DNA of 64,000 bases, taken from Corynebacterium afermentans subsp. lipophilum. Its GTDB lineage: Bacteria; Actinomycetota; Actinomycetes; Mycobacteriales; Mycobacteriaceae. Below the pieces are notes generated by a model. The model made no database searches. It had not been told where the DNA came from and saw only the letters and a program-made list of their open reading frames with translations. The stretch spans positions 2,289,802-2,353,801 of the forward strand of contig NZ_CP046530.1 in NCBI RefSeq assembly GCF_030408375.1, written 5' to 3'. The number at the start of each line of letters is the position of its first letter. The first letter of the stretch is position 1. This document shows positions 44,038-55,200 of the stretch, in pieces. The position numbers and the translations under genes were made by a program.

Positions 44038-45297
44038 ATGACCGCCGCATTGACCACCGAATCTAACCCCATCGCCGTCGCGTTGAGCCAGCAAATCGAG
44101 GACACGCACCGCGCAATGACCCAAAACAAAGCAGAGTTATTGTCCGCAATACAAATGTTTGATGAACTCGCACTTGCTATCGAATGTGGTTCCTCAACCA
44201 CCGCACACTTCCTCATGCGCCGCCTGGGCGTGTCCTCCTCAACCGCGCACGAGTACGTCAGCGTCGCCCACCGTCTTCGACCTTTCAGCTACCTGCAGCA
44301 ACACTTCACTGACGGTGCGCTGAACTATTCAGTGGTGCGACTGCTGCTGAAGTACATGACCGCCGAAAACGAGCGTGACTTGGTAGATCTCGCCCTCGGG
44401 ATGGGCTACCACGAACTGGAATGTGCGCTAGCGGGGAAGAAGCCGCAGGACGAGGAGGGTGAAGACAGCCCGCAGTACTACCTGAGCCTGCACAAGCGCG
44501 ATAACGGCGATATCGCGTTCCACGGCAACCTCAACGCCGCGGATGGCGCTGCATTCATCGCCGCACTGAAGATCGGGGAGATCGCGTACTGCGACCTCGA
44601 CGAAGTGCTCGAGGACCTGGACCCGAAGGTTCACGGTGAAATCGACATCGCTCTGGAGCGTGCCGAGGACGTGGAGGAGAACCGCCCCGCACGAAAGACA
44701 GTGTCCGGATACGGGCTGCCGATTGGGCGCATGCTGCTGAGTGCGCTCATGGGCGTCGTCCACATGGCGCGCACGACGCCGCGCAACACGCTAACTACGC
44801 CGGGTGCCCACGTGAACATCTTGGCCACCAAGGACGGACGTGGCTACATGCCCAACAATGTGGGCGCGCCGTCGAAAGCCATCGCGAGCTTGCTTGCTAA
44901 CGCGGAGGTTCGCATCTCAACGGTCAACTCCGACGGCCTCATCCTCAACACTGGACGTAAACAGCGTCTCGCAACAAACGGGCAGGTCAACGCGCTGTTA
45001 GCGATGTGGGGTGGGCAGTGCGCCGCACCCGGGTGCACACACACGCGGTTCATTGAGATCCACCACATCGAGGACTGGGCCACCGGGGGCCTGACCGACC
45101 TGGAGAACCTTTTGCCGCTGTGCTCCGCCTGCCACTCCCTGGTCACGGAGGGCTACCTGAAGACGCTGAAGGAGCACTCAGACATCCATTTTGTCTACGG
45201 CGACGGGACGCGTTTCGTGTCCACGAACTACTCCCTGCCGCGGCGCGACGACATCATGCGGACCATGGAGGAGTGCAATTGGTCCTTCACCGACTAG
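44038..45297 (+). CDS. 13E12 repeat family (DUF222) protein with HNH endonuclease domain
   Basis: 419 residues from ATG 44038, chosen because AAGGGGGG lies eight bases upstream and TATAAT precedes it; the frame is open back to 43846. The N-terminal DUF222 part (about 1-330) is typical of the actinobacterial 13E12 family. The C-terminal HNH nuclease has CAAPGCTHTRFIEIHHIEDW near 322-341 followed by LENLLPLCSACHSLV, i.e. two Cys pairs and the His-His-x-x-x-W motif, all intact. These genes are repetitive, mobile-looking and of unknown function. The upstream hairpin repeats may be part of the element. Confidence 0.9.
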   Translation: MTAALTTESNPIAVALSQQIEDTHRAMTQNKAELLSAIQMFDELALAIECGSSTTAHFLMRRLGVSSSTAHEYVSVAHRLRPFSYLQQHFTDGALNYSVVRLLLKYMTAENERDLVDLALGMGYHELECALAGKKPQDEEGEDSPQYYLSLHKRDNGDIAFHGNLNAADGAAFIAALKIGEIAYCDLDEVLEDLDPKVHGEIDIALERAEDVEENRPARKTVSGYGLPIGRMLLSALMGVVHMARTTPRNTLTTPGAHVNILATKDGRGYMPNNVGAPSKAIASLLANAEVRISTVNSDGLILNTGRKQRLATNGQVNALLAMWGGQCAAPGCTHTRFIEIHHIEDWATGGLTDLENLLPLCSACHSLVTEGYLKTLKEHSDIHFVYGDGTRFVSTNYSLPRRDDIMRTMEECNWSFTD

Positions 45298-45303
45298 TGA
45301 GGC

Positions 45304-45744
45304 TTAGAAGAACTGCTCAACGGCCGGCACACCCGGGACACCCGGGATCTTGCCCGCTGCGGCCGCGGCGGCACCAACGAGTGCCAAGACACCTGCGGCG
45401 ATGCCGGTGCCGACGAGGATGTCGTAGGTGGTGCCGAGCTTGTAGCCACGTGCGACGTCGTTCTTCAGGGAGGAGGTGGCGCTCTTCGGCACCAGGTTCT
45501 TGTCAGAGGAGCTCTTGTACGGGCCCGAGTAGCCGCTGCCCGGGTTGCGAAGTTCACGGGCCTCGGCCTTCAACTTGGCGCCAGCGAGGTGTTTATCGGT
45601 GACGTCAGACGCCTTCGTCGGCTTCACTGCCGTCTCAAGGTTCTCCAGCGTTTCGTTCAACGTGTTCTCTTCAGCCTGTGCCGGTACGGCTGCCAAAGAC
45701 AGGGCAGTGGTAGCGGCCAAAGCAGCTGCGGTGATGCGCTTCAT
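45304..45744 (-). CDS. Small secreted protein with C-terminal hydrophobic anchor, distant paralogue C
   Basis: 146 residues. Signal peptide MKRITAAALAATTALSLAAV...AQA (1-24), a hydrophilic Lys-rich middle, then a hydrophobic C-terminal segment (TGIAAGVLALVGAAAAAAG) and the tail IPGVPGVPAVEQFF. Same plan and same MKRIT-A-AALAAT start as the pair at 28.8-29.8 kb, but no cysteines. AAGGAG precedes the ATG. It is convergent with the HNH gene, six bases apart. Function unknown. Confidence 0.75.
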   Translation of the reverse strand: MKRITAAALAATTALSLAAVPAQAEENTLNETLENLETAVKPTKASDVTDKHLAGAKLKAEARELRNPGSGYSGPYKSSSDKNLVPKSATSSLKNDVARGYKLGTTYDILVGTGIAAGVLALVGAAAAAAGKIPGVPGVPAVEQFF

Positions 45745-45889
45745 TGGAAACTCCTTTGTGCGAATCTGACGTTAAATAACCCGGAACCGGGCTCGCGACA
45801 GTAAAACACACGTTTCCGCAGGTATTCAAGCCTTTCTGGAGATGTAACGTCTCCACCTTCTGTGACGATATACAAAGCTCCCGATGCGC

Positions 45890-45917
45890 AAAAACTCCCC
45901 TCCTGAGCAGAGGAGAG
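45890..45917 (-). terminator. Terminator of azlCD
   Basis: Read on the minus strand: CTCTCCT / AGGAGGGGAG imperfect stem followed by five T. Confidence 0.75.
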
Positions 45918-45922
45918 GAAGA

Positions 45923-46270
45923 CTAGAAAACGATGTTGACCAACAGCATGTACAGCGCGGTGCCGGCGAAGATCGATACATCGGCGCGGCGCTTCCACCA
46001 GTGCAGCAGCAGGGTGGCCGCGAGGGCGATGAGCGCGGAGGCGAGGTGGGCAGGCGAACCGGCGTGGCCGACGAGGGTGTAGGCGACAAGCACTGTCATC
46101 ACGCCGACGGGCATGAGCACGGCGAGGAAGTCGATGAACGGGCTGCCCTTGAGCACGCGCAGCATGGAAAAGGGGAGAGCGCGCAGCAGCACGGTGACTA
46201 CGCCTACAGGTATGAGCACCGCGGCCACCATGCCGAGGGAGACGCCGTCGGGGAGGCCGTAGTTACTCAT
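45923..46270 (-). CDS. azlD: Branched-chain amino acid exporter small subunit, AzlD
   Basis: 115 residues from ATG 46270, with three to four hydrophobic segments (VAAVLIPVGVVTVLLRALPF near 14-33, then DFLAVLMPVGVMTVLVAYTL). The RALPF motif after the first segment is typical of AzlD/BrnE. With AzlC it exports branched-chain amino acids and methionine (BrnFE in C. glutamicum). Its start overlaps the azlC stop (ATGA). Confidence 0.9.
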   Translation of the reverse strand: MSNYGLPDGVSLGMVAAVLIPVGVVTVLLRALPFSMLRVLKGSPFIDFLAVLMPVGVMTVLVAYTLVGHAGSPAHLASALIALAATLLLHWWKRRADVSIFAGTALYMLLVNIVF

Positions 46271-46977
46271 GGCAGCCGCCAGGTGAGGGTCTCGTCGACG
46301 CGCGGGGCCCAGAAACGCAGTAGGAGGACAAGGAAGTAGGACACCAGCGCCACGATGATTACCTGGCCGGGCAGTACCACTGCGGCCGCCAGAGCGAGAC
46401 CGCCGGCGATCAGGGGAGCGGAGAGGTCGCGGCTGGCCTGGAACGCCTCGAAGGCCAGCACGGCGAACAGGGCGGTCAGGGCGAAGTCGAAACCTTCCAC
46501 GCCCGCAGGAATGACCGCGCCCGCCAGGGCGCCGACGACGCCGGAGGCCACCCACGCGATCTGGCAAACCACGGAGATGGTTATAAGGCGCGAGCCTGAG
46601 GGGCGGTCGCGGAGGGTGGAGGTGATGGCGTAGACCTCGTCGGTGAGCGCGTAGGTGGCGTAGGCGGAGGGTGCGCCGCGGCGGAGCTCCGAGCGCGGGT
46701 AGGTCAACCCGTAAAACAGGTGACGGAAGTTCACCATGAACCCCGTGATCGCGGACGAAACGGGGCCGACTCCGGTGAGCACCATGTCGATGGCCAAAAA
46801 CTCCATCGACCCGGCGTAAATCACGGTGGAGAAAATCGGGGTCCACCACCACGCGAAGCCGGATTGGGTCATCAGCAGGCCGAACGCCAGCCCGAGCGGC
46901 ACCAAACCGAGGGCGACCAGCCAGGTGTCGCGAAGACCCAGCCGAATTTCGGCCGATGTTTCACGTGAAACGGTCAC
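46267..46977 (-). CDS. azlC: Branched-chain amino acid exporter large subunit, AzlC
   Basis: 236 residues. Motifs PLGLAFGLLMTQSGF (about 28-42), STVIYAGSMEFLAIDM (about 50-65) and NFRHLFYGL define the AzlC/BrnF family. Forms the exporter with AzlD. The GTG start (46977) overlaps the stop of the YqgE gene (TAGTG), and parS site 6 lies within its first codons, read as VSRET. Confidence 0.92.
   Translation of the reverse strand: MTVSRETSAEIRLGLRDTWLVALGLVPLGLAFGLLMTQSGFAWWWTPIFSTVIYAGSMEFLAIDMVLTGVGPVSSAITGFMVNFRHLFYGLTYPRSELRRGAPSAYATYALTDEVYAITSTLRDRPSGSRLITISVVCQIAWVASGVVGALAGAVIPAGVEGFDFALTALFAVLAFEAFQASRDLSAPLIAGGLALAAAVVLPGQVIIVALVSYFLVLLLRFWAPRVDETLTWRLP
46957..46972. promoter_or_regulatory. 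parS: parS site 6, at the 5' end of azlC
   Basis: TGTTTCACGTGAAACG, one end mismatch. Confidence 0.95.
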
Positions 46978-47579
46978 TAGTTGTCCTCGAGGTTCGCGGG
47001 GAAGGTGGCGAACAGGGGCAAAGGCATTGCTTGTCGACGCATCACGTCACCCCACAGATCCGCACCCGCGGGAGCGACGACGTCGGAGGGCAGGGCGGGG
47101 GTGACAAACCAGTCGCCGCGCAGGATCTCGTCGTCAAGTTGGCCCGGCGCCCACTCGGCGTAACCGGCGAAGATGCGGATGCCGTCGAGGGAATCACCGA
47201 CCTCAAGGGGAGAGGCGTTCAAGTCCACGAGTACGAGGCGGTTGGCCAGGCGGTTGAGGTAGGGGTTGTCGGACGCGCCGGCCGTCGTCACGCCCAGGCC
47301 CACAGCGGAGTCCACACCCACCGGCCCACCGATGTGCACGGCCTGCGGCTTGGCGGCCAGCTCCTCCCAGCCGGGCATGACGTTGGCCACCGCGACCTCG
47401 CTGCGGCGGTTCAGCACCACGCCGAGGGTGTGGTCCGCGTCTTGCTCCAGCACGAGAACCACGGTGCGGGCGAACTCGGGCGAGAACATGCCGGGCGCGG
47501 AAACGAGCAGCATGCCCGGCTCCGGATCAACCCGCTCCAGTGCGTTGAACAGGCGGTCTGCGTAGAAATACTCAGGCAT
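46977..47579 (-). CDS. YqgE/AlgH family protein (UPF0301)
   Basis: 200 residues. Family motifs are GMLLVSAPGM near 20, FARTVVLVLEQD-x-x-HTLGVVLNR (about 35-58) and IGGPVGVDSAVGLGV near 80. Widely conserved, function not established. It overlaps cca by eight bases upstream and azlC by one base downstream, giving a cca-yqgE-azlC-azlD unit. Confidence 0.92.
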   Translation of the reverse strand: MPEYFYADRLFNALERVDPEPGMLLVSAPGMFSPEFARTVVLVLEQDADHTLGVVLNRRSEVAVANVMPGWEELAAKPQAVHIGGPVGVDSAVGLGVTTAGASDNPYLNRLANRLVLVDLNASPLEVGDSLDGIRIFAGYAEWAPGQLDDEILRGDWFVTPALPSDVVAPAGADLWGDVMRRQAMPLPLFATFPANLEDN

Positions 47580-49032
47580 TTTCCTTCTCCCACCAGGCTT
47601 TCAGCTCGGCGACGGCCTCGTCGTGCTCAAGTTCGCCGCGCTCCAAGCGCAGCTCCTTGAGATACTTCCATGCCTTGCCCACCTCCGGGCCGGGTTCGAG
47701 GCCCAGGATCTGCATGATCTCGTTGCCGTCCAGGTCCGGGCGCACGCGCGCGAGGTCCTCCTTGGCGGCGATGTCCGCGATGCGCTCTTCCAAGTGGTCG
47801 TAGGTGCGCTGCAGGCGCGCGGCCTTCTTGGCGTTGCGGGTGGTGGAATCGGCGCGCACGAGTTTGTGCAGCTTGGGCAGCAGTTCGCCGGCGTCGGTGA
47901 CGTAGCGGCGCACGGCGGAGTCGGTCCACTGGCCCTCGCCAAAGCCGTGGAAGCGCATGTGCAGGAACACGAGCTGGCCCACGTCCGAGATGACGTGCTT
48001 CGGGTACTTCAGGGCCTTCAGGCGCTTGCGGGTCATCTTCGCGCCGACCACCTCGTGGTGGTGGAAGGTCACGCCGCCGCCCTCCTTGGGTGCGCGGGTG
48101 GCTGGTTTGCCGATGTCGTGCATCAGCGCCGCCCAGCGCAGCTTCAGATCCGGGCCCTCGTCCTCGAGTTCGGTGGCCTGGCGCAGCACGGTCAGGGAGT
48201 GGCGGTAGACGTCCTTGTGCTGCATATGCTCGTCGGTCTCCAGCTGCAGCGCCGGAATCTCGGGCAAAATATACGACGCCAAACCGGTGGACACCAGCAG
48301 GTCGATGCCCTCCCAGGGACGCGCGCCGAGCATGAGTTTGTCCAGCTCAGCCTGTACGCGCTCGGCGGTGATGCGCTCGATCTCGCCCGCCATGTCACAC
48401 ATCGCGTCATATACCCGGTCGGCCACGCTGAAGCCCAGCTGGGAGACAAAGCGGGCCGCACGCAGCATGCGCAGCGGGTCGTCCCTAAACGACACTTCGG
48501 GCTCCTGCGGGGTGTCCAGCACCTGCTGCACAAGGTCCGAAAGTCCGTCGACGGGGTCGTGGAAGGTGGGGGAGAGGCGGAGCTCGTCGTCAAGCGAAAG
48601 CTCAATGGCCATCGCATTGCAGGCGAAGTCGCGGCGGATGAGGTCGCCCTCGAGCGTGTCGCCGAAGGTGACTTCGGGGTTGCGGGTCACGCCGTCGTAG
48701 AGGTCGGAGCGGAAGGTGGTGATTTCCACGGTTTCGCCGCGGCGGATGGCGGAGACGGTGCCGAACTCGATGCCGGTGTCCCACACCTTCTCGCCCCACT
48801 CGCCCAGGATCTCCTGGATCACCTCGGGGCGCGCGGAGGTGGTGAAGTCGAGGTCGTGCACCCCGCGGCCGAGCATCGCGTCGCGCACCGAGCCGCCTAC
48901 CATATATAAGGTCTCGCCGCGGCCGGAAAACAGTTGCGCGAGGGGCTCAAGCAGAGCAGCATGCTTGGCCACGACATCCTGCGCCCTCGCCATCAGCGCA
49001 GGGGCGGCAAGCGGGTCGGTCGGGTCTGGCAT
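47572..49032 (-). CDS. cca: CCA-adding tRNA nucleotidyltransferase
   Basis: 486 residues from ATG 49032 ([10 protein letters not shown]). It adds or repairs the 3' CCA of tRNAs. Class II nucleotidyltransferase motifs: [15 protein letters not shown] then HDLDFTTSA (metal-binding DxD-type) near 40-65; [10 protein letters not shown] near 135; the HD domain has [11 protein letters not shown] near 285 and HHHEVVGAK. The open frame extends to 49755 but that part is antisense to the Nudix gene. A GTG about 24 bases upstream is an alternative start. It is divergent from the Nudix gene. Confidence 0.95.
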   Translation of the reverse strand: MPDPTDPLAAPALMARAQDVVAKHAALLEPLAQLFSGRGETLYMVGGSVRDAMLGRGVHDLDFTTSARPEVIQEILGEWGEKVWDTGIEFGTVSAIRRGETVEITTFRSDLYDGVTRNPEVTFGDTLEGDLIRRDFACNAMAIELSLDDELRLSPTFHDPVDGLSDLVQQVLDTPQEPEVSFRDDPLRMLRAARFVSQLGFSVADRVYDAMCDMAGEIERITAERVQAELDKLMLGARPWEGIDLLVSTGLASYILPEIPALQLETDEHMQHKDVYRHSLTVLRQATELEDEGPDLKLRWAALMHDIGKPATRAPKEGGGVTFHHHEVVGAKMTRKRLKALKYPKHVISDVGQLVFLHMRFHGFGEGQWTDSAVRRYVTDAGELLPKLHKLVRADSTTRNAKKAARLQRTYDHLEERIADIAAKEDLARVRPDLDGNEIMQILGLEPGPEVGKAWKYLKELRLERGELEHDEAVAELKAWWEKENA

Positions 49033-49116
49033 ATCGAAGAGCTTCTGCGTCACCCGGGACACGATACCCGCCACCCCCGCGCGGGAAGTACCACAACCGG
49101 CCGAAAGACCGATACC

Positions 49117-49857
49117 ATGACACGAATGAGTGACAACCAGCGCCCGGTACCGGGGCCCTCTAACGGCAAGGGGGGCTCCGGCGGCGGTAAGCGCCGGCCG
49201 CGGCGCCGGCGCGGGGGCAAACCCGCCGAGCAGCAACAGCAGCCGGGAGACAAACCGAAGCGGAAGCGGAATAACCGCCGCGGAAAGAACTCCCGCGGCG
49301 GCCGCAAGCAGCACAATCGTCGAAGGTCGAAGTACCAGCAGCACGATTCGTCGATAGAAACGCGCGACGAGACCTCCGCCGGCGGCCTTGTGGTCTCCGG
49401 CATGGCTGAGGCCGTGGGCAAGGACGGCAAGGTGGACATGAGCCGCATCTACGTCGCGCTCATCGGCCGCTTGGACCGCCGCGGGCGGCTGTTGTGGTCC
49501 ATGCCGAAAGGCCACGTGGAAAACGGCGAGCACCAGTGGGTCACCGCCGAGCGCGAGGTGTGGGAGGAAACCGGCATCACCGGAGAGGCCTTCGACACCC
49601 TGGGCACGATCGACTACTGGTTTGTCTCCGACGGCGTGCGCATTCACAAGACGGTGCACCACAACCTCCTGCGCTACGTCGACGGCGTGTTCAACGACGA
49701 GGACCCGGAGGTCACCGAGGTGGCGTGGGTGCCCATGAGCGACCTGATGGAGCACCTCGCGTACGCCGATGAGCGCAAGCTCGCCCGCATCGCCTACGAC
49801 CGGATGCCGGACTTGGCCAGGAAGGAAAAGAAAGCCGGAAGGGCAACTCCGCGATGA
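49117..49857 (+). CDS. Nudix hydrolase with long basic N-terminal tail
   Basis: 246 residues from ATG 49117 (or ATG 49126, three residues shorter). Residues ~15-85 are a low-complexity Arg/Lys/Gln/Gly tail ([21 protein letters not shown]) with no fold of its own, probably nucleic-acid binding. The Nudix box is complete: GHVENGEH then [12 protein letters not shown], fitting GX5EX7REUXEEXGU. This gene is the usual neighbour of cca and murJ in corynebacteria and mycobacteria. It overlaps the next gene by four bases, starting a Nudix-DUF6049-murJ operon. Confidence 0.92.
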   Translation: MTRMSDNQRPVPGPSNGKGGSGGGKRRPRRRRGGKPAEQQQQPGDKPKRKRNNRRGKNSRGGRKQHNRRRSKYQQHDSSIETRDETSAGGLVVSGMAEAVGKDGKVDMSRIYVALIGRLDRRGRLLWSMPKGHVENGEHQWVTAEREVWEETGITGEAFDTLGTIDYWFVSDGVRIHKTVHHNLLRYVDGVFNDEDPEVTEVAWVPMSDLMEHLAYADERKLARIAYDRMPDLARKEKKAGRATPR

Positions 49858-52274
49858 ACCGGTACGCCGCGCTGGCTGCCGTCGTGCTCGCCGCCCCCGC
49901 CGTGCCGCTGGCGCCGGACAACCCGGAAGTGACGGAGCAGTGGGCGAACCTGACCGTGCGCCCGTCCGAAGGCGAGCAGGCGAGTGTGGAGGTCGTCGAG
50001 GCCCCGCACGCCATCTCCGCCCACGATCCGTTTCACGTGAAACTTCGCGTGACCAACCACTCCGAGGACACGCTCGAGGGCTTCAGCGTGGTCCCGCGCC
50101 GAGCCTCGGCGGTGGCCTCCGTGATGGAGCAGCGCTATGCAACCATCGCTGGCCAGCAGGAGTATGGGGTGGTGGGGGAGGCGCGTGACGTCGATAGGCA
50201 ATTGGCCCCAGGCGACTCGCTGGAGCTCGAGATGGACCTGGGCCTCGACCTGCCGGATGTGGGCACGTACCCAATCATGCTGCAGCTTCTCGACGCCTCC
50301 GGTGCCCCCCTCGACACCGACCGCTTCCACATGGGCGTCAAGGGCGTCCGGGACGACATCCGGGCCGCGGAGCTGACCGCGCTGTACCCGGTGACCGCGG
50401 ACGTGGACATCCTGCCCGGCGAGACCGGCGAGGCGCCTGAGACGCAACCGCTGGTGCTGGCGAACGACTCGCTGGCCGGCCAACTCGCGCCCGAGGGGCG
50501 GCTGAGCAAGCTGGTGGACCAGTACATCGAGGCGGCCCAGACACCGGAAGTCGGTTACGCCACCTGCGTCGCGCTGGACCCGGCACTGATAGACACCGTG
50601 GAGCGCATGCAACACGGCTACACCGTCGACGACGAGCGCCCCGCCGTGGTGGAAGAACCGAAACGGCTGCGCGACTCCTGGGCAGACGAGGGCGACCCCG
50701 ACGGCGAACCCGGCACCGGCGCGGACGACGCGAAGGTATGGCTGGACAAGGTGCGCCACATCGCCGCCACCGGCTGCACGGTGTCGCTGCCGTGGGCGAA
50801 CGCGGACTTGAACGCCGTGGCGCGCACCGGCGACAAGTGGCTCATGCGCGAGGCGGTGGAGCGCGGTCCGTTCGTGCTGCAGCGCGTACTCGGCAGCGCC
50901 GGCACCCTGAACACCGTGGTCACCGGCGCAGGCTACGTCGAAAACGGCACCGCGCCGGCGCTGGGATGGGCGGACCACTCGCGCTCCACCGTCATGGACG
51001 AAGGCATGCAGGCCGCGTGGGAACGCGCCGAAGCGGCCGGGGTGCAGGAAGAACACGACGGGTCTGAAAGCGCCCTGGAGCGCGCAGACATGGCGGATCT
51101 CGCCGGGTCGGCCGCACCCGCACCGCAGCAACCAGTGCGCGTGCTGGCCGCCGCGCCAGGTAGGAACTACGGCTGGATCGCGCCGGGAGTGATGACGGTG
51201 GGCTACCAGTCCTCCCTGGCCACCGTGCTGGCCGCCGCCGGCGTGGACCCCGAAACCACCGGTTTTTCAGAACAGAACCTGCGCTACAACTACGCGGTGG
51301 ACTCCAAGGCCGCCCGCGACACCAACGCCGCCGCCGCGGTGCGGCTGGCCGCCCAGTCCGCCTGGGTGGCGGGAGACTCCGGGGAGCAGCCGGAGCCGAT
51401 CCTGGTCGCCCCGCCCGCGAACTGGGACGCGGACACCGCCGCCACCGTGCTGGGCACCGTGGCCGAGCTGGTCACCGGCGCGGGCGCGCACCCCATGGCG
51501 TTTGGCACCTACCTGGACGCGCCAGCTGACGTTCAGCCTGCGGGTGAGCCGGAGGAACACACGGACCCCACCGCGTTCACCGACGCGGAGGTGCTGCAGG
51601 TGACCCAGCAGGCCGGGTTCATCAACGACCTGACGGGGCTGATGGTGCCCGACACCGGCATTGCGCTGACCCGCTACGGGTTCACCCTGCCGCTGCGCCG
51701 GGACCTGCTGCAGGCGCTGTCCATCGGGCAGCGCCGGGCAATGTCGCGCTACAGCGACGCGGCGGCGGCCACCAGCGAGCGCCTCGGCGCCTCCCGCGCC
51801 GCACTGGGAGACCTGCGCTCGGCGGTGGACCTGATCCCGCCCGGGAACGTCTACACGCGCACCTCCAATTCCAGCCCGCTGCTCATCGTGGCCCGCAACG
51901 GGTTGCCGCTGCCGGTGGAGACTTCCATCAACTTCTCCGGGCCTGCGGACGCCCGCTTGCACGTGCCCGGGGTGCTGCGCATCCCGGCCCGCGGGTCTGT
52001 CACGGTGCAGATGACCGCGGACCTGCCGGAAAGCTCCCGCAGCACGGACCTGAATCTGTACCTGGCGAGCGCGAACGGGCAGCCGATCTCGCAGCCCGTG
52101 GACATCTCCGTGCGCACCACGCGGATCACGGTGGGCCGCTGGCTCGCCATCGCCGCGCTGGTTCTGGCCGGGCTGCTGGTGGTCATAGCGTTGCGCGGCG
52201 CGCGGGGCAGCCCGCCAAAAGACAGCGACCCAAAACCAGAAGCCAGGAGACCTAAGAATCGGAGAACCAAGTGA
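49854..52274 (+). CDS. DUF6049 family secreted membrane-anchored protein
   Basis: 806 residues. An N-terminal signal peptide (1-~20) and one C-terminal membrane helix ([20 protein letters not shown], about 763-782) with a basic cytoplasmic tail place the bulk outside the cell. Residues ~40-150 and 660-755 look like beta-sandwich domains. The family is conserved between the Nudix gene and murJ in actinobacteria and is presumed to serve cell envelope assembly; the function is unknown. parS site 7 lies within its first 65 codons. It overlaps murJ by four bases. Confidence 0.85.
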   Translation: MNRYAALAAVVLAAPAVPLAPDNPEVTEQWANLTVRPSEGEQASVEVVEAPHAISAHDPFHVKLRVTNHSEDTLEGFSVVPRRASAVASVMEQRYATIAGQQEYGVVGEARDVDRQLAPGDSLELEMDLGLDLPDVGTYPIMLQLLDASGAPLDTDRFHMGVKGVRDDIRAAELTALYPVTADVDILPGETGEAPETQPLVLANDSLAGQLAPEGRLSKLVDQYIEAAQTPEVGYATCVALDPALIDTVERMQHGYTVDDERPAVVEEPKRLRDSWADEGDPDGEPGTGADDAKVWLDKVRHIAATGCTVSLPWANADLNAVARTGDKWLMREAVERGPFVLQRVLGSAGTLNTVVTGAGYVENGTAPALGWADHSRSTVMDEGMQAAWERAEAAGVQEEHDGSESALERADMADLAGSAAPAPQQPVRVLAAAPGRNYGWIAPGVMTVGYQSSLATVLAAAGVDPETTGFSEQNLRYNYAVDSKAARDTNAAAAVRLAAQSAWVAGDSGEQPEPILVAPPANWDADTAATVLGTVAELVTGAGAHPMAFGTYLDAPADVQPAGEPEEHTDPTAFTDAEVLQVTQQAGFINDLTGLMVPDTGIALTRYGFTLPLRRDLLQALSIGQRRAMSRYSDAAAATSERLGASRAALGDLRSAVDLIPPGNVYTRTSNSSPLLIVARNGLPLPVETSINFSGPADARLHVPGVLRIPARGSVTVQMTADLPESSRSTDLNLYLASANGQPISQPVDISVRTTRITVGRWLAIAALVLAGLLVVIALRGARGSPPKDSDPKPEARRPKNRRTK
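50029..50044. promoter_or_regulatory. parS: parS site 7, inside the DUF6049 gene
   Basis: CGTTTCACGTGAAACT, mismatched to consensus at both outer bases, read in frame as Phe-His-Val-Lys. Confidence 0.9.
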
Positions 52275-55200
52275 CGGAACAGGGACTGCGCCGGCGCATT
52301 GTCACGCCAGCGCCGCCAGCGCCGGTGCCCGCGCCGCGCGAGACCAAACCGGCGCGCGAGGAGCTCGAGGACGGCGCGCCGGATAAGTCGCTGCTGACCA
52401 CCAGCCCCAAGGGCGAGACCATCGCCCCGCCGCAAACCGCCGACACCGTAGCCGCGGGCGCAGCGGGCGCCGTCGCTGTCGCCGAGCCCCAGGCCAGCGA
52501 GGAGGAGCCCGCCGCCGAGGGCGGGGAGAAGGTCGTGCGCGCCACCGGCTCAATGGCCGTGGCCACCCTGATCTCGCGCATCACCGGGTTCATCCGCACC
52601 GTGCTCATCGGCGCGGCGCTCGGAGAGGTAGTGGCGGCGTCCTTCAACACCGCCAACACCCTGCCCAACCTGATCACGGAGATCGTGCTCGGCTCCGTGC
52701 TCACCGCCTTGGTGGTGCCGGTGCTGGTGCGCGCGGAGAAGGAGGACGCGGACCACGGCGCCGCGTTCATCCGCCGCCTGTTCACACTGACCCTGACGCT
52801 GATGACGGTGGTCACCGTCGCCGCCGTGGCGGCCGCGCCGCTGCTGACCCGGATGATGATGGACGAGGACTCCCTGGGCAACCTGGTCCAAACCACCTCG
52901 TTCGCGTACTTGGTGCTGCCGCAGATCTTCTTCTACGGCATGTTCTCCCTGTTCATGGCAATTTTGAACACGAAGGAGCACTTCCGCCCGGGCGCCTGGG
53001 CCCCGGTGGCCAACAACGTCGTCTCCATTGCCGTGCTCGTGGCGTACATGGCGCTGCCGGGGCAGCTGAACCCGGCGGCGCCGACGTCGATAAGCAATCC
53101 CCACGTGCTCCTGCTGGGGCTTGGCACCACGGCTGGCGTGGTGGTGCAGTGCCTGATCATGCTGCCCGCGCTGCGCAAGTTGGGCATCGACCTACGCCCG
53201 CTGTGGGGCATCGACGAGCGCCTCAAGCAGTTCGGCGGCATGGCGCTGGCGATTGTCACCTACGTGGCGATCAGCCAGTTCGGCTACGTCATCACCTCGC
53301 GCATCGCGTTTGACTCGGACGCGGCGGCGCAGTTCATCTACCAGCAGCACTGGATGCTGCTGCAAATGCCGTACGGCATCATCGGCGTCACCCTGCTCAC
53401 CGCAATCATGCCGCGCATGTCCCGCAACGCCGCGGAAGGCGACGACGCAGCCGTGGTCGCGGACCTGACCATGGGCACGAAGCTGACGTTCATCGCGCTG
53501 ATCCCCATCATCATCTTCATGACGGCGCTGGGCCCCGACATCGCCCACGCGCTGTTCGCCTACGGCTCGTTCAGCCCCCAGGCCGCGCACCTGCTCGGCA
53601 TGACCATCTCCGCGTCCTCGTTCACCCTGATCCCGTACGCGCTGGTGATGCTGCACCTGCGCGTGTTCTACGCGCGCGAAGAGGCGTGGACGCCCACGTT
53701 CATCATCGCCGGCATCACCGGCACGAAGATTCTGCTGTCCGCGCTCGCGCCGTACATCGCGCAGGACCCCAGCCACGTGGTGGTGCTGCTCGGTGCGGCG
53801 AACGGCTTCGGCTTCGTCGCCGGCGCGCTCATCGGCGGGCTGCTGCTGCGCCGCAAGCTGGGCACCCTGCGCTCCAGCGACGTGCTGCGCACCTCCATCT
53901 GGGCGGTGGCCGCGGCACTCGTGGGTGTTGCGGTGATCTTCGGTGTGCGCTGGCTGCTTCGCGACGTCGCCGGTCTGCACCTGCCCGAGGCCCTCGGACG
54001 CCTCATCGGTGCCCCCAGCCTGGGCAACCTCATCGAGGTGGTCCTGCTCGGCCTGCTGTTTCTGGTGGTCACCGGCCTGGTGCTGTCGCGCTCCAAACTG
54101 CCCGAGGTGCAGAACCTGGGCCGCGCGCTGCAGCGCATCCCGGTGCTGGGGCGCTTCATCCGCCCGGACGAGGACCGCGCGCTCGAGGTGGGCGAGGCGG
54201 ACCCGCGGGACGTGTCCAACCAGTTCCTCGCCTCCGACACCTTCAACGCCTCCCCGGTGCCGCCGCCGATGTCCGCCGGCGTGGTCCGCGGGCCGCGCCT
54301 GGTTCCGGGTGCGGGGGTGTCCGACGGGCGCTTCCGCCTGATCCGCGACCACGGCGCATCCACCGGCGCACGCTTCTGGCAGGCGCGCGAGGTAGCCACC
54401 GGCAGAGATGTGGCGCTGACGTTCGTGGACACCACCGGTGCCGCGCCGATGGCCCCGGCCACCCCGCGCGAGGCGGCGCTGAAGGCCGCCGGCGTGGCGC
54501 GGCGCACCCGCAAGATGGCCAAGCTGCACCTGCCCGCGGTGGCCGAAAACATTGAAATCCTGTCCTACCGTTCCGGCGCCCTCGTGGTGGCGGACTGGGT
54601 GGAGGGCTCCTCGGTCAAGGCCGTAGCGGAGTCCGGGCAGACGCTGCACACCGAGGCCGTGGCCAACGCGCTGGCGCCTTTGGCCGGCGCGATGGCGGCG
54701 GCGCACGAGGCGGACGTGCCGCTGGGCCTGGACAACCGCCAGCAGCTGCGCATCGACCACGAGGGGCACGTCCGCCTGGCGTTCCCGGTGGTGCTGCCGG
54801 ACGCCACCCCGGCAACGGACGCGGAGTCCTTCGCCTCCGCGCTGACGCTGCTGACCAGCAACGTCAGCTCCGACGGCCTGGACGACGTCACCGCCCGCAC
54901 CCGCGCGCTCGTGGACGCGGACGCGGTGGACCAGGCCGCCTTCCGCGACATCGAGCGCGCCCTGTACGAGGCGGCGAACCTGCCGGTGCCCAACGAGGAC
55001 GCGCCGACGGACGAGATCCCGGTGGTGGAGATCTACGAGCCGGTCGAGCCGGTGGCCGAGCACGTGGAGGACCCGGACGAGCTGCGCGGCGGCTTCGGCG
55101 GCCGCACCATGGGCCCGGTGACCATCGGGCTGCTCACTTTCGCCGCGGTCATCGCCGCGGTGCTGGTGGGCGTGCTCACCACATACCTGGTGGACTTCGT

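Noticed and set aside
49033..49755. N-terminal extension of cca
   Set aside because: Antisense to the Nudix gene, no motif; the family starts near the ATG at 49032.
53192..55063. 623-codon minus-strand open frame
   Set aside because: Antisense shadow of murJ, rich in His/Arg/Gly with no motif.
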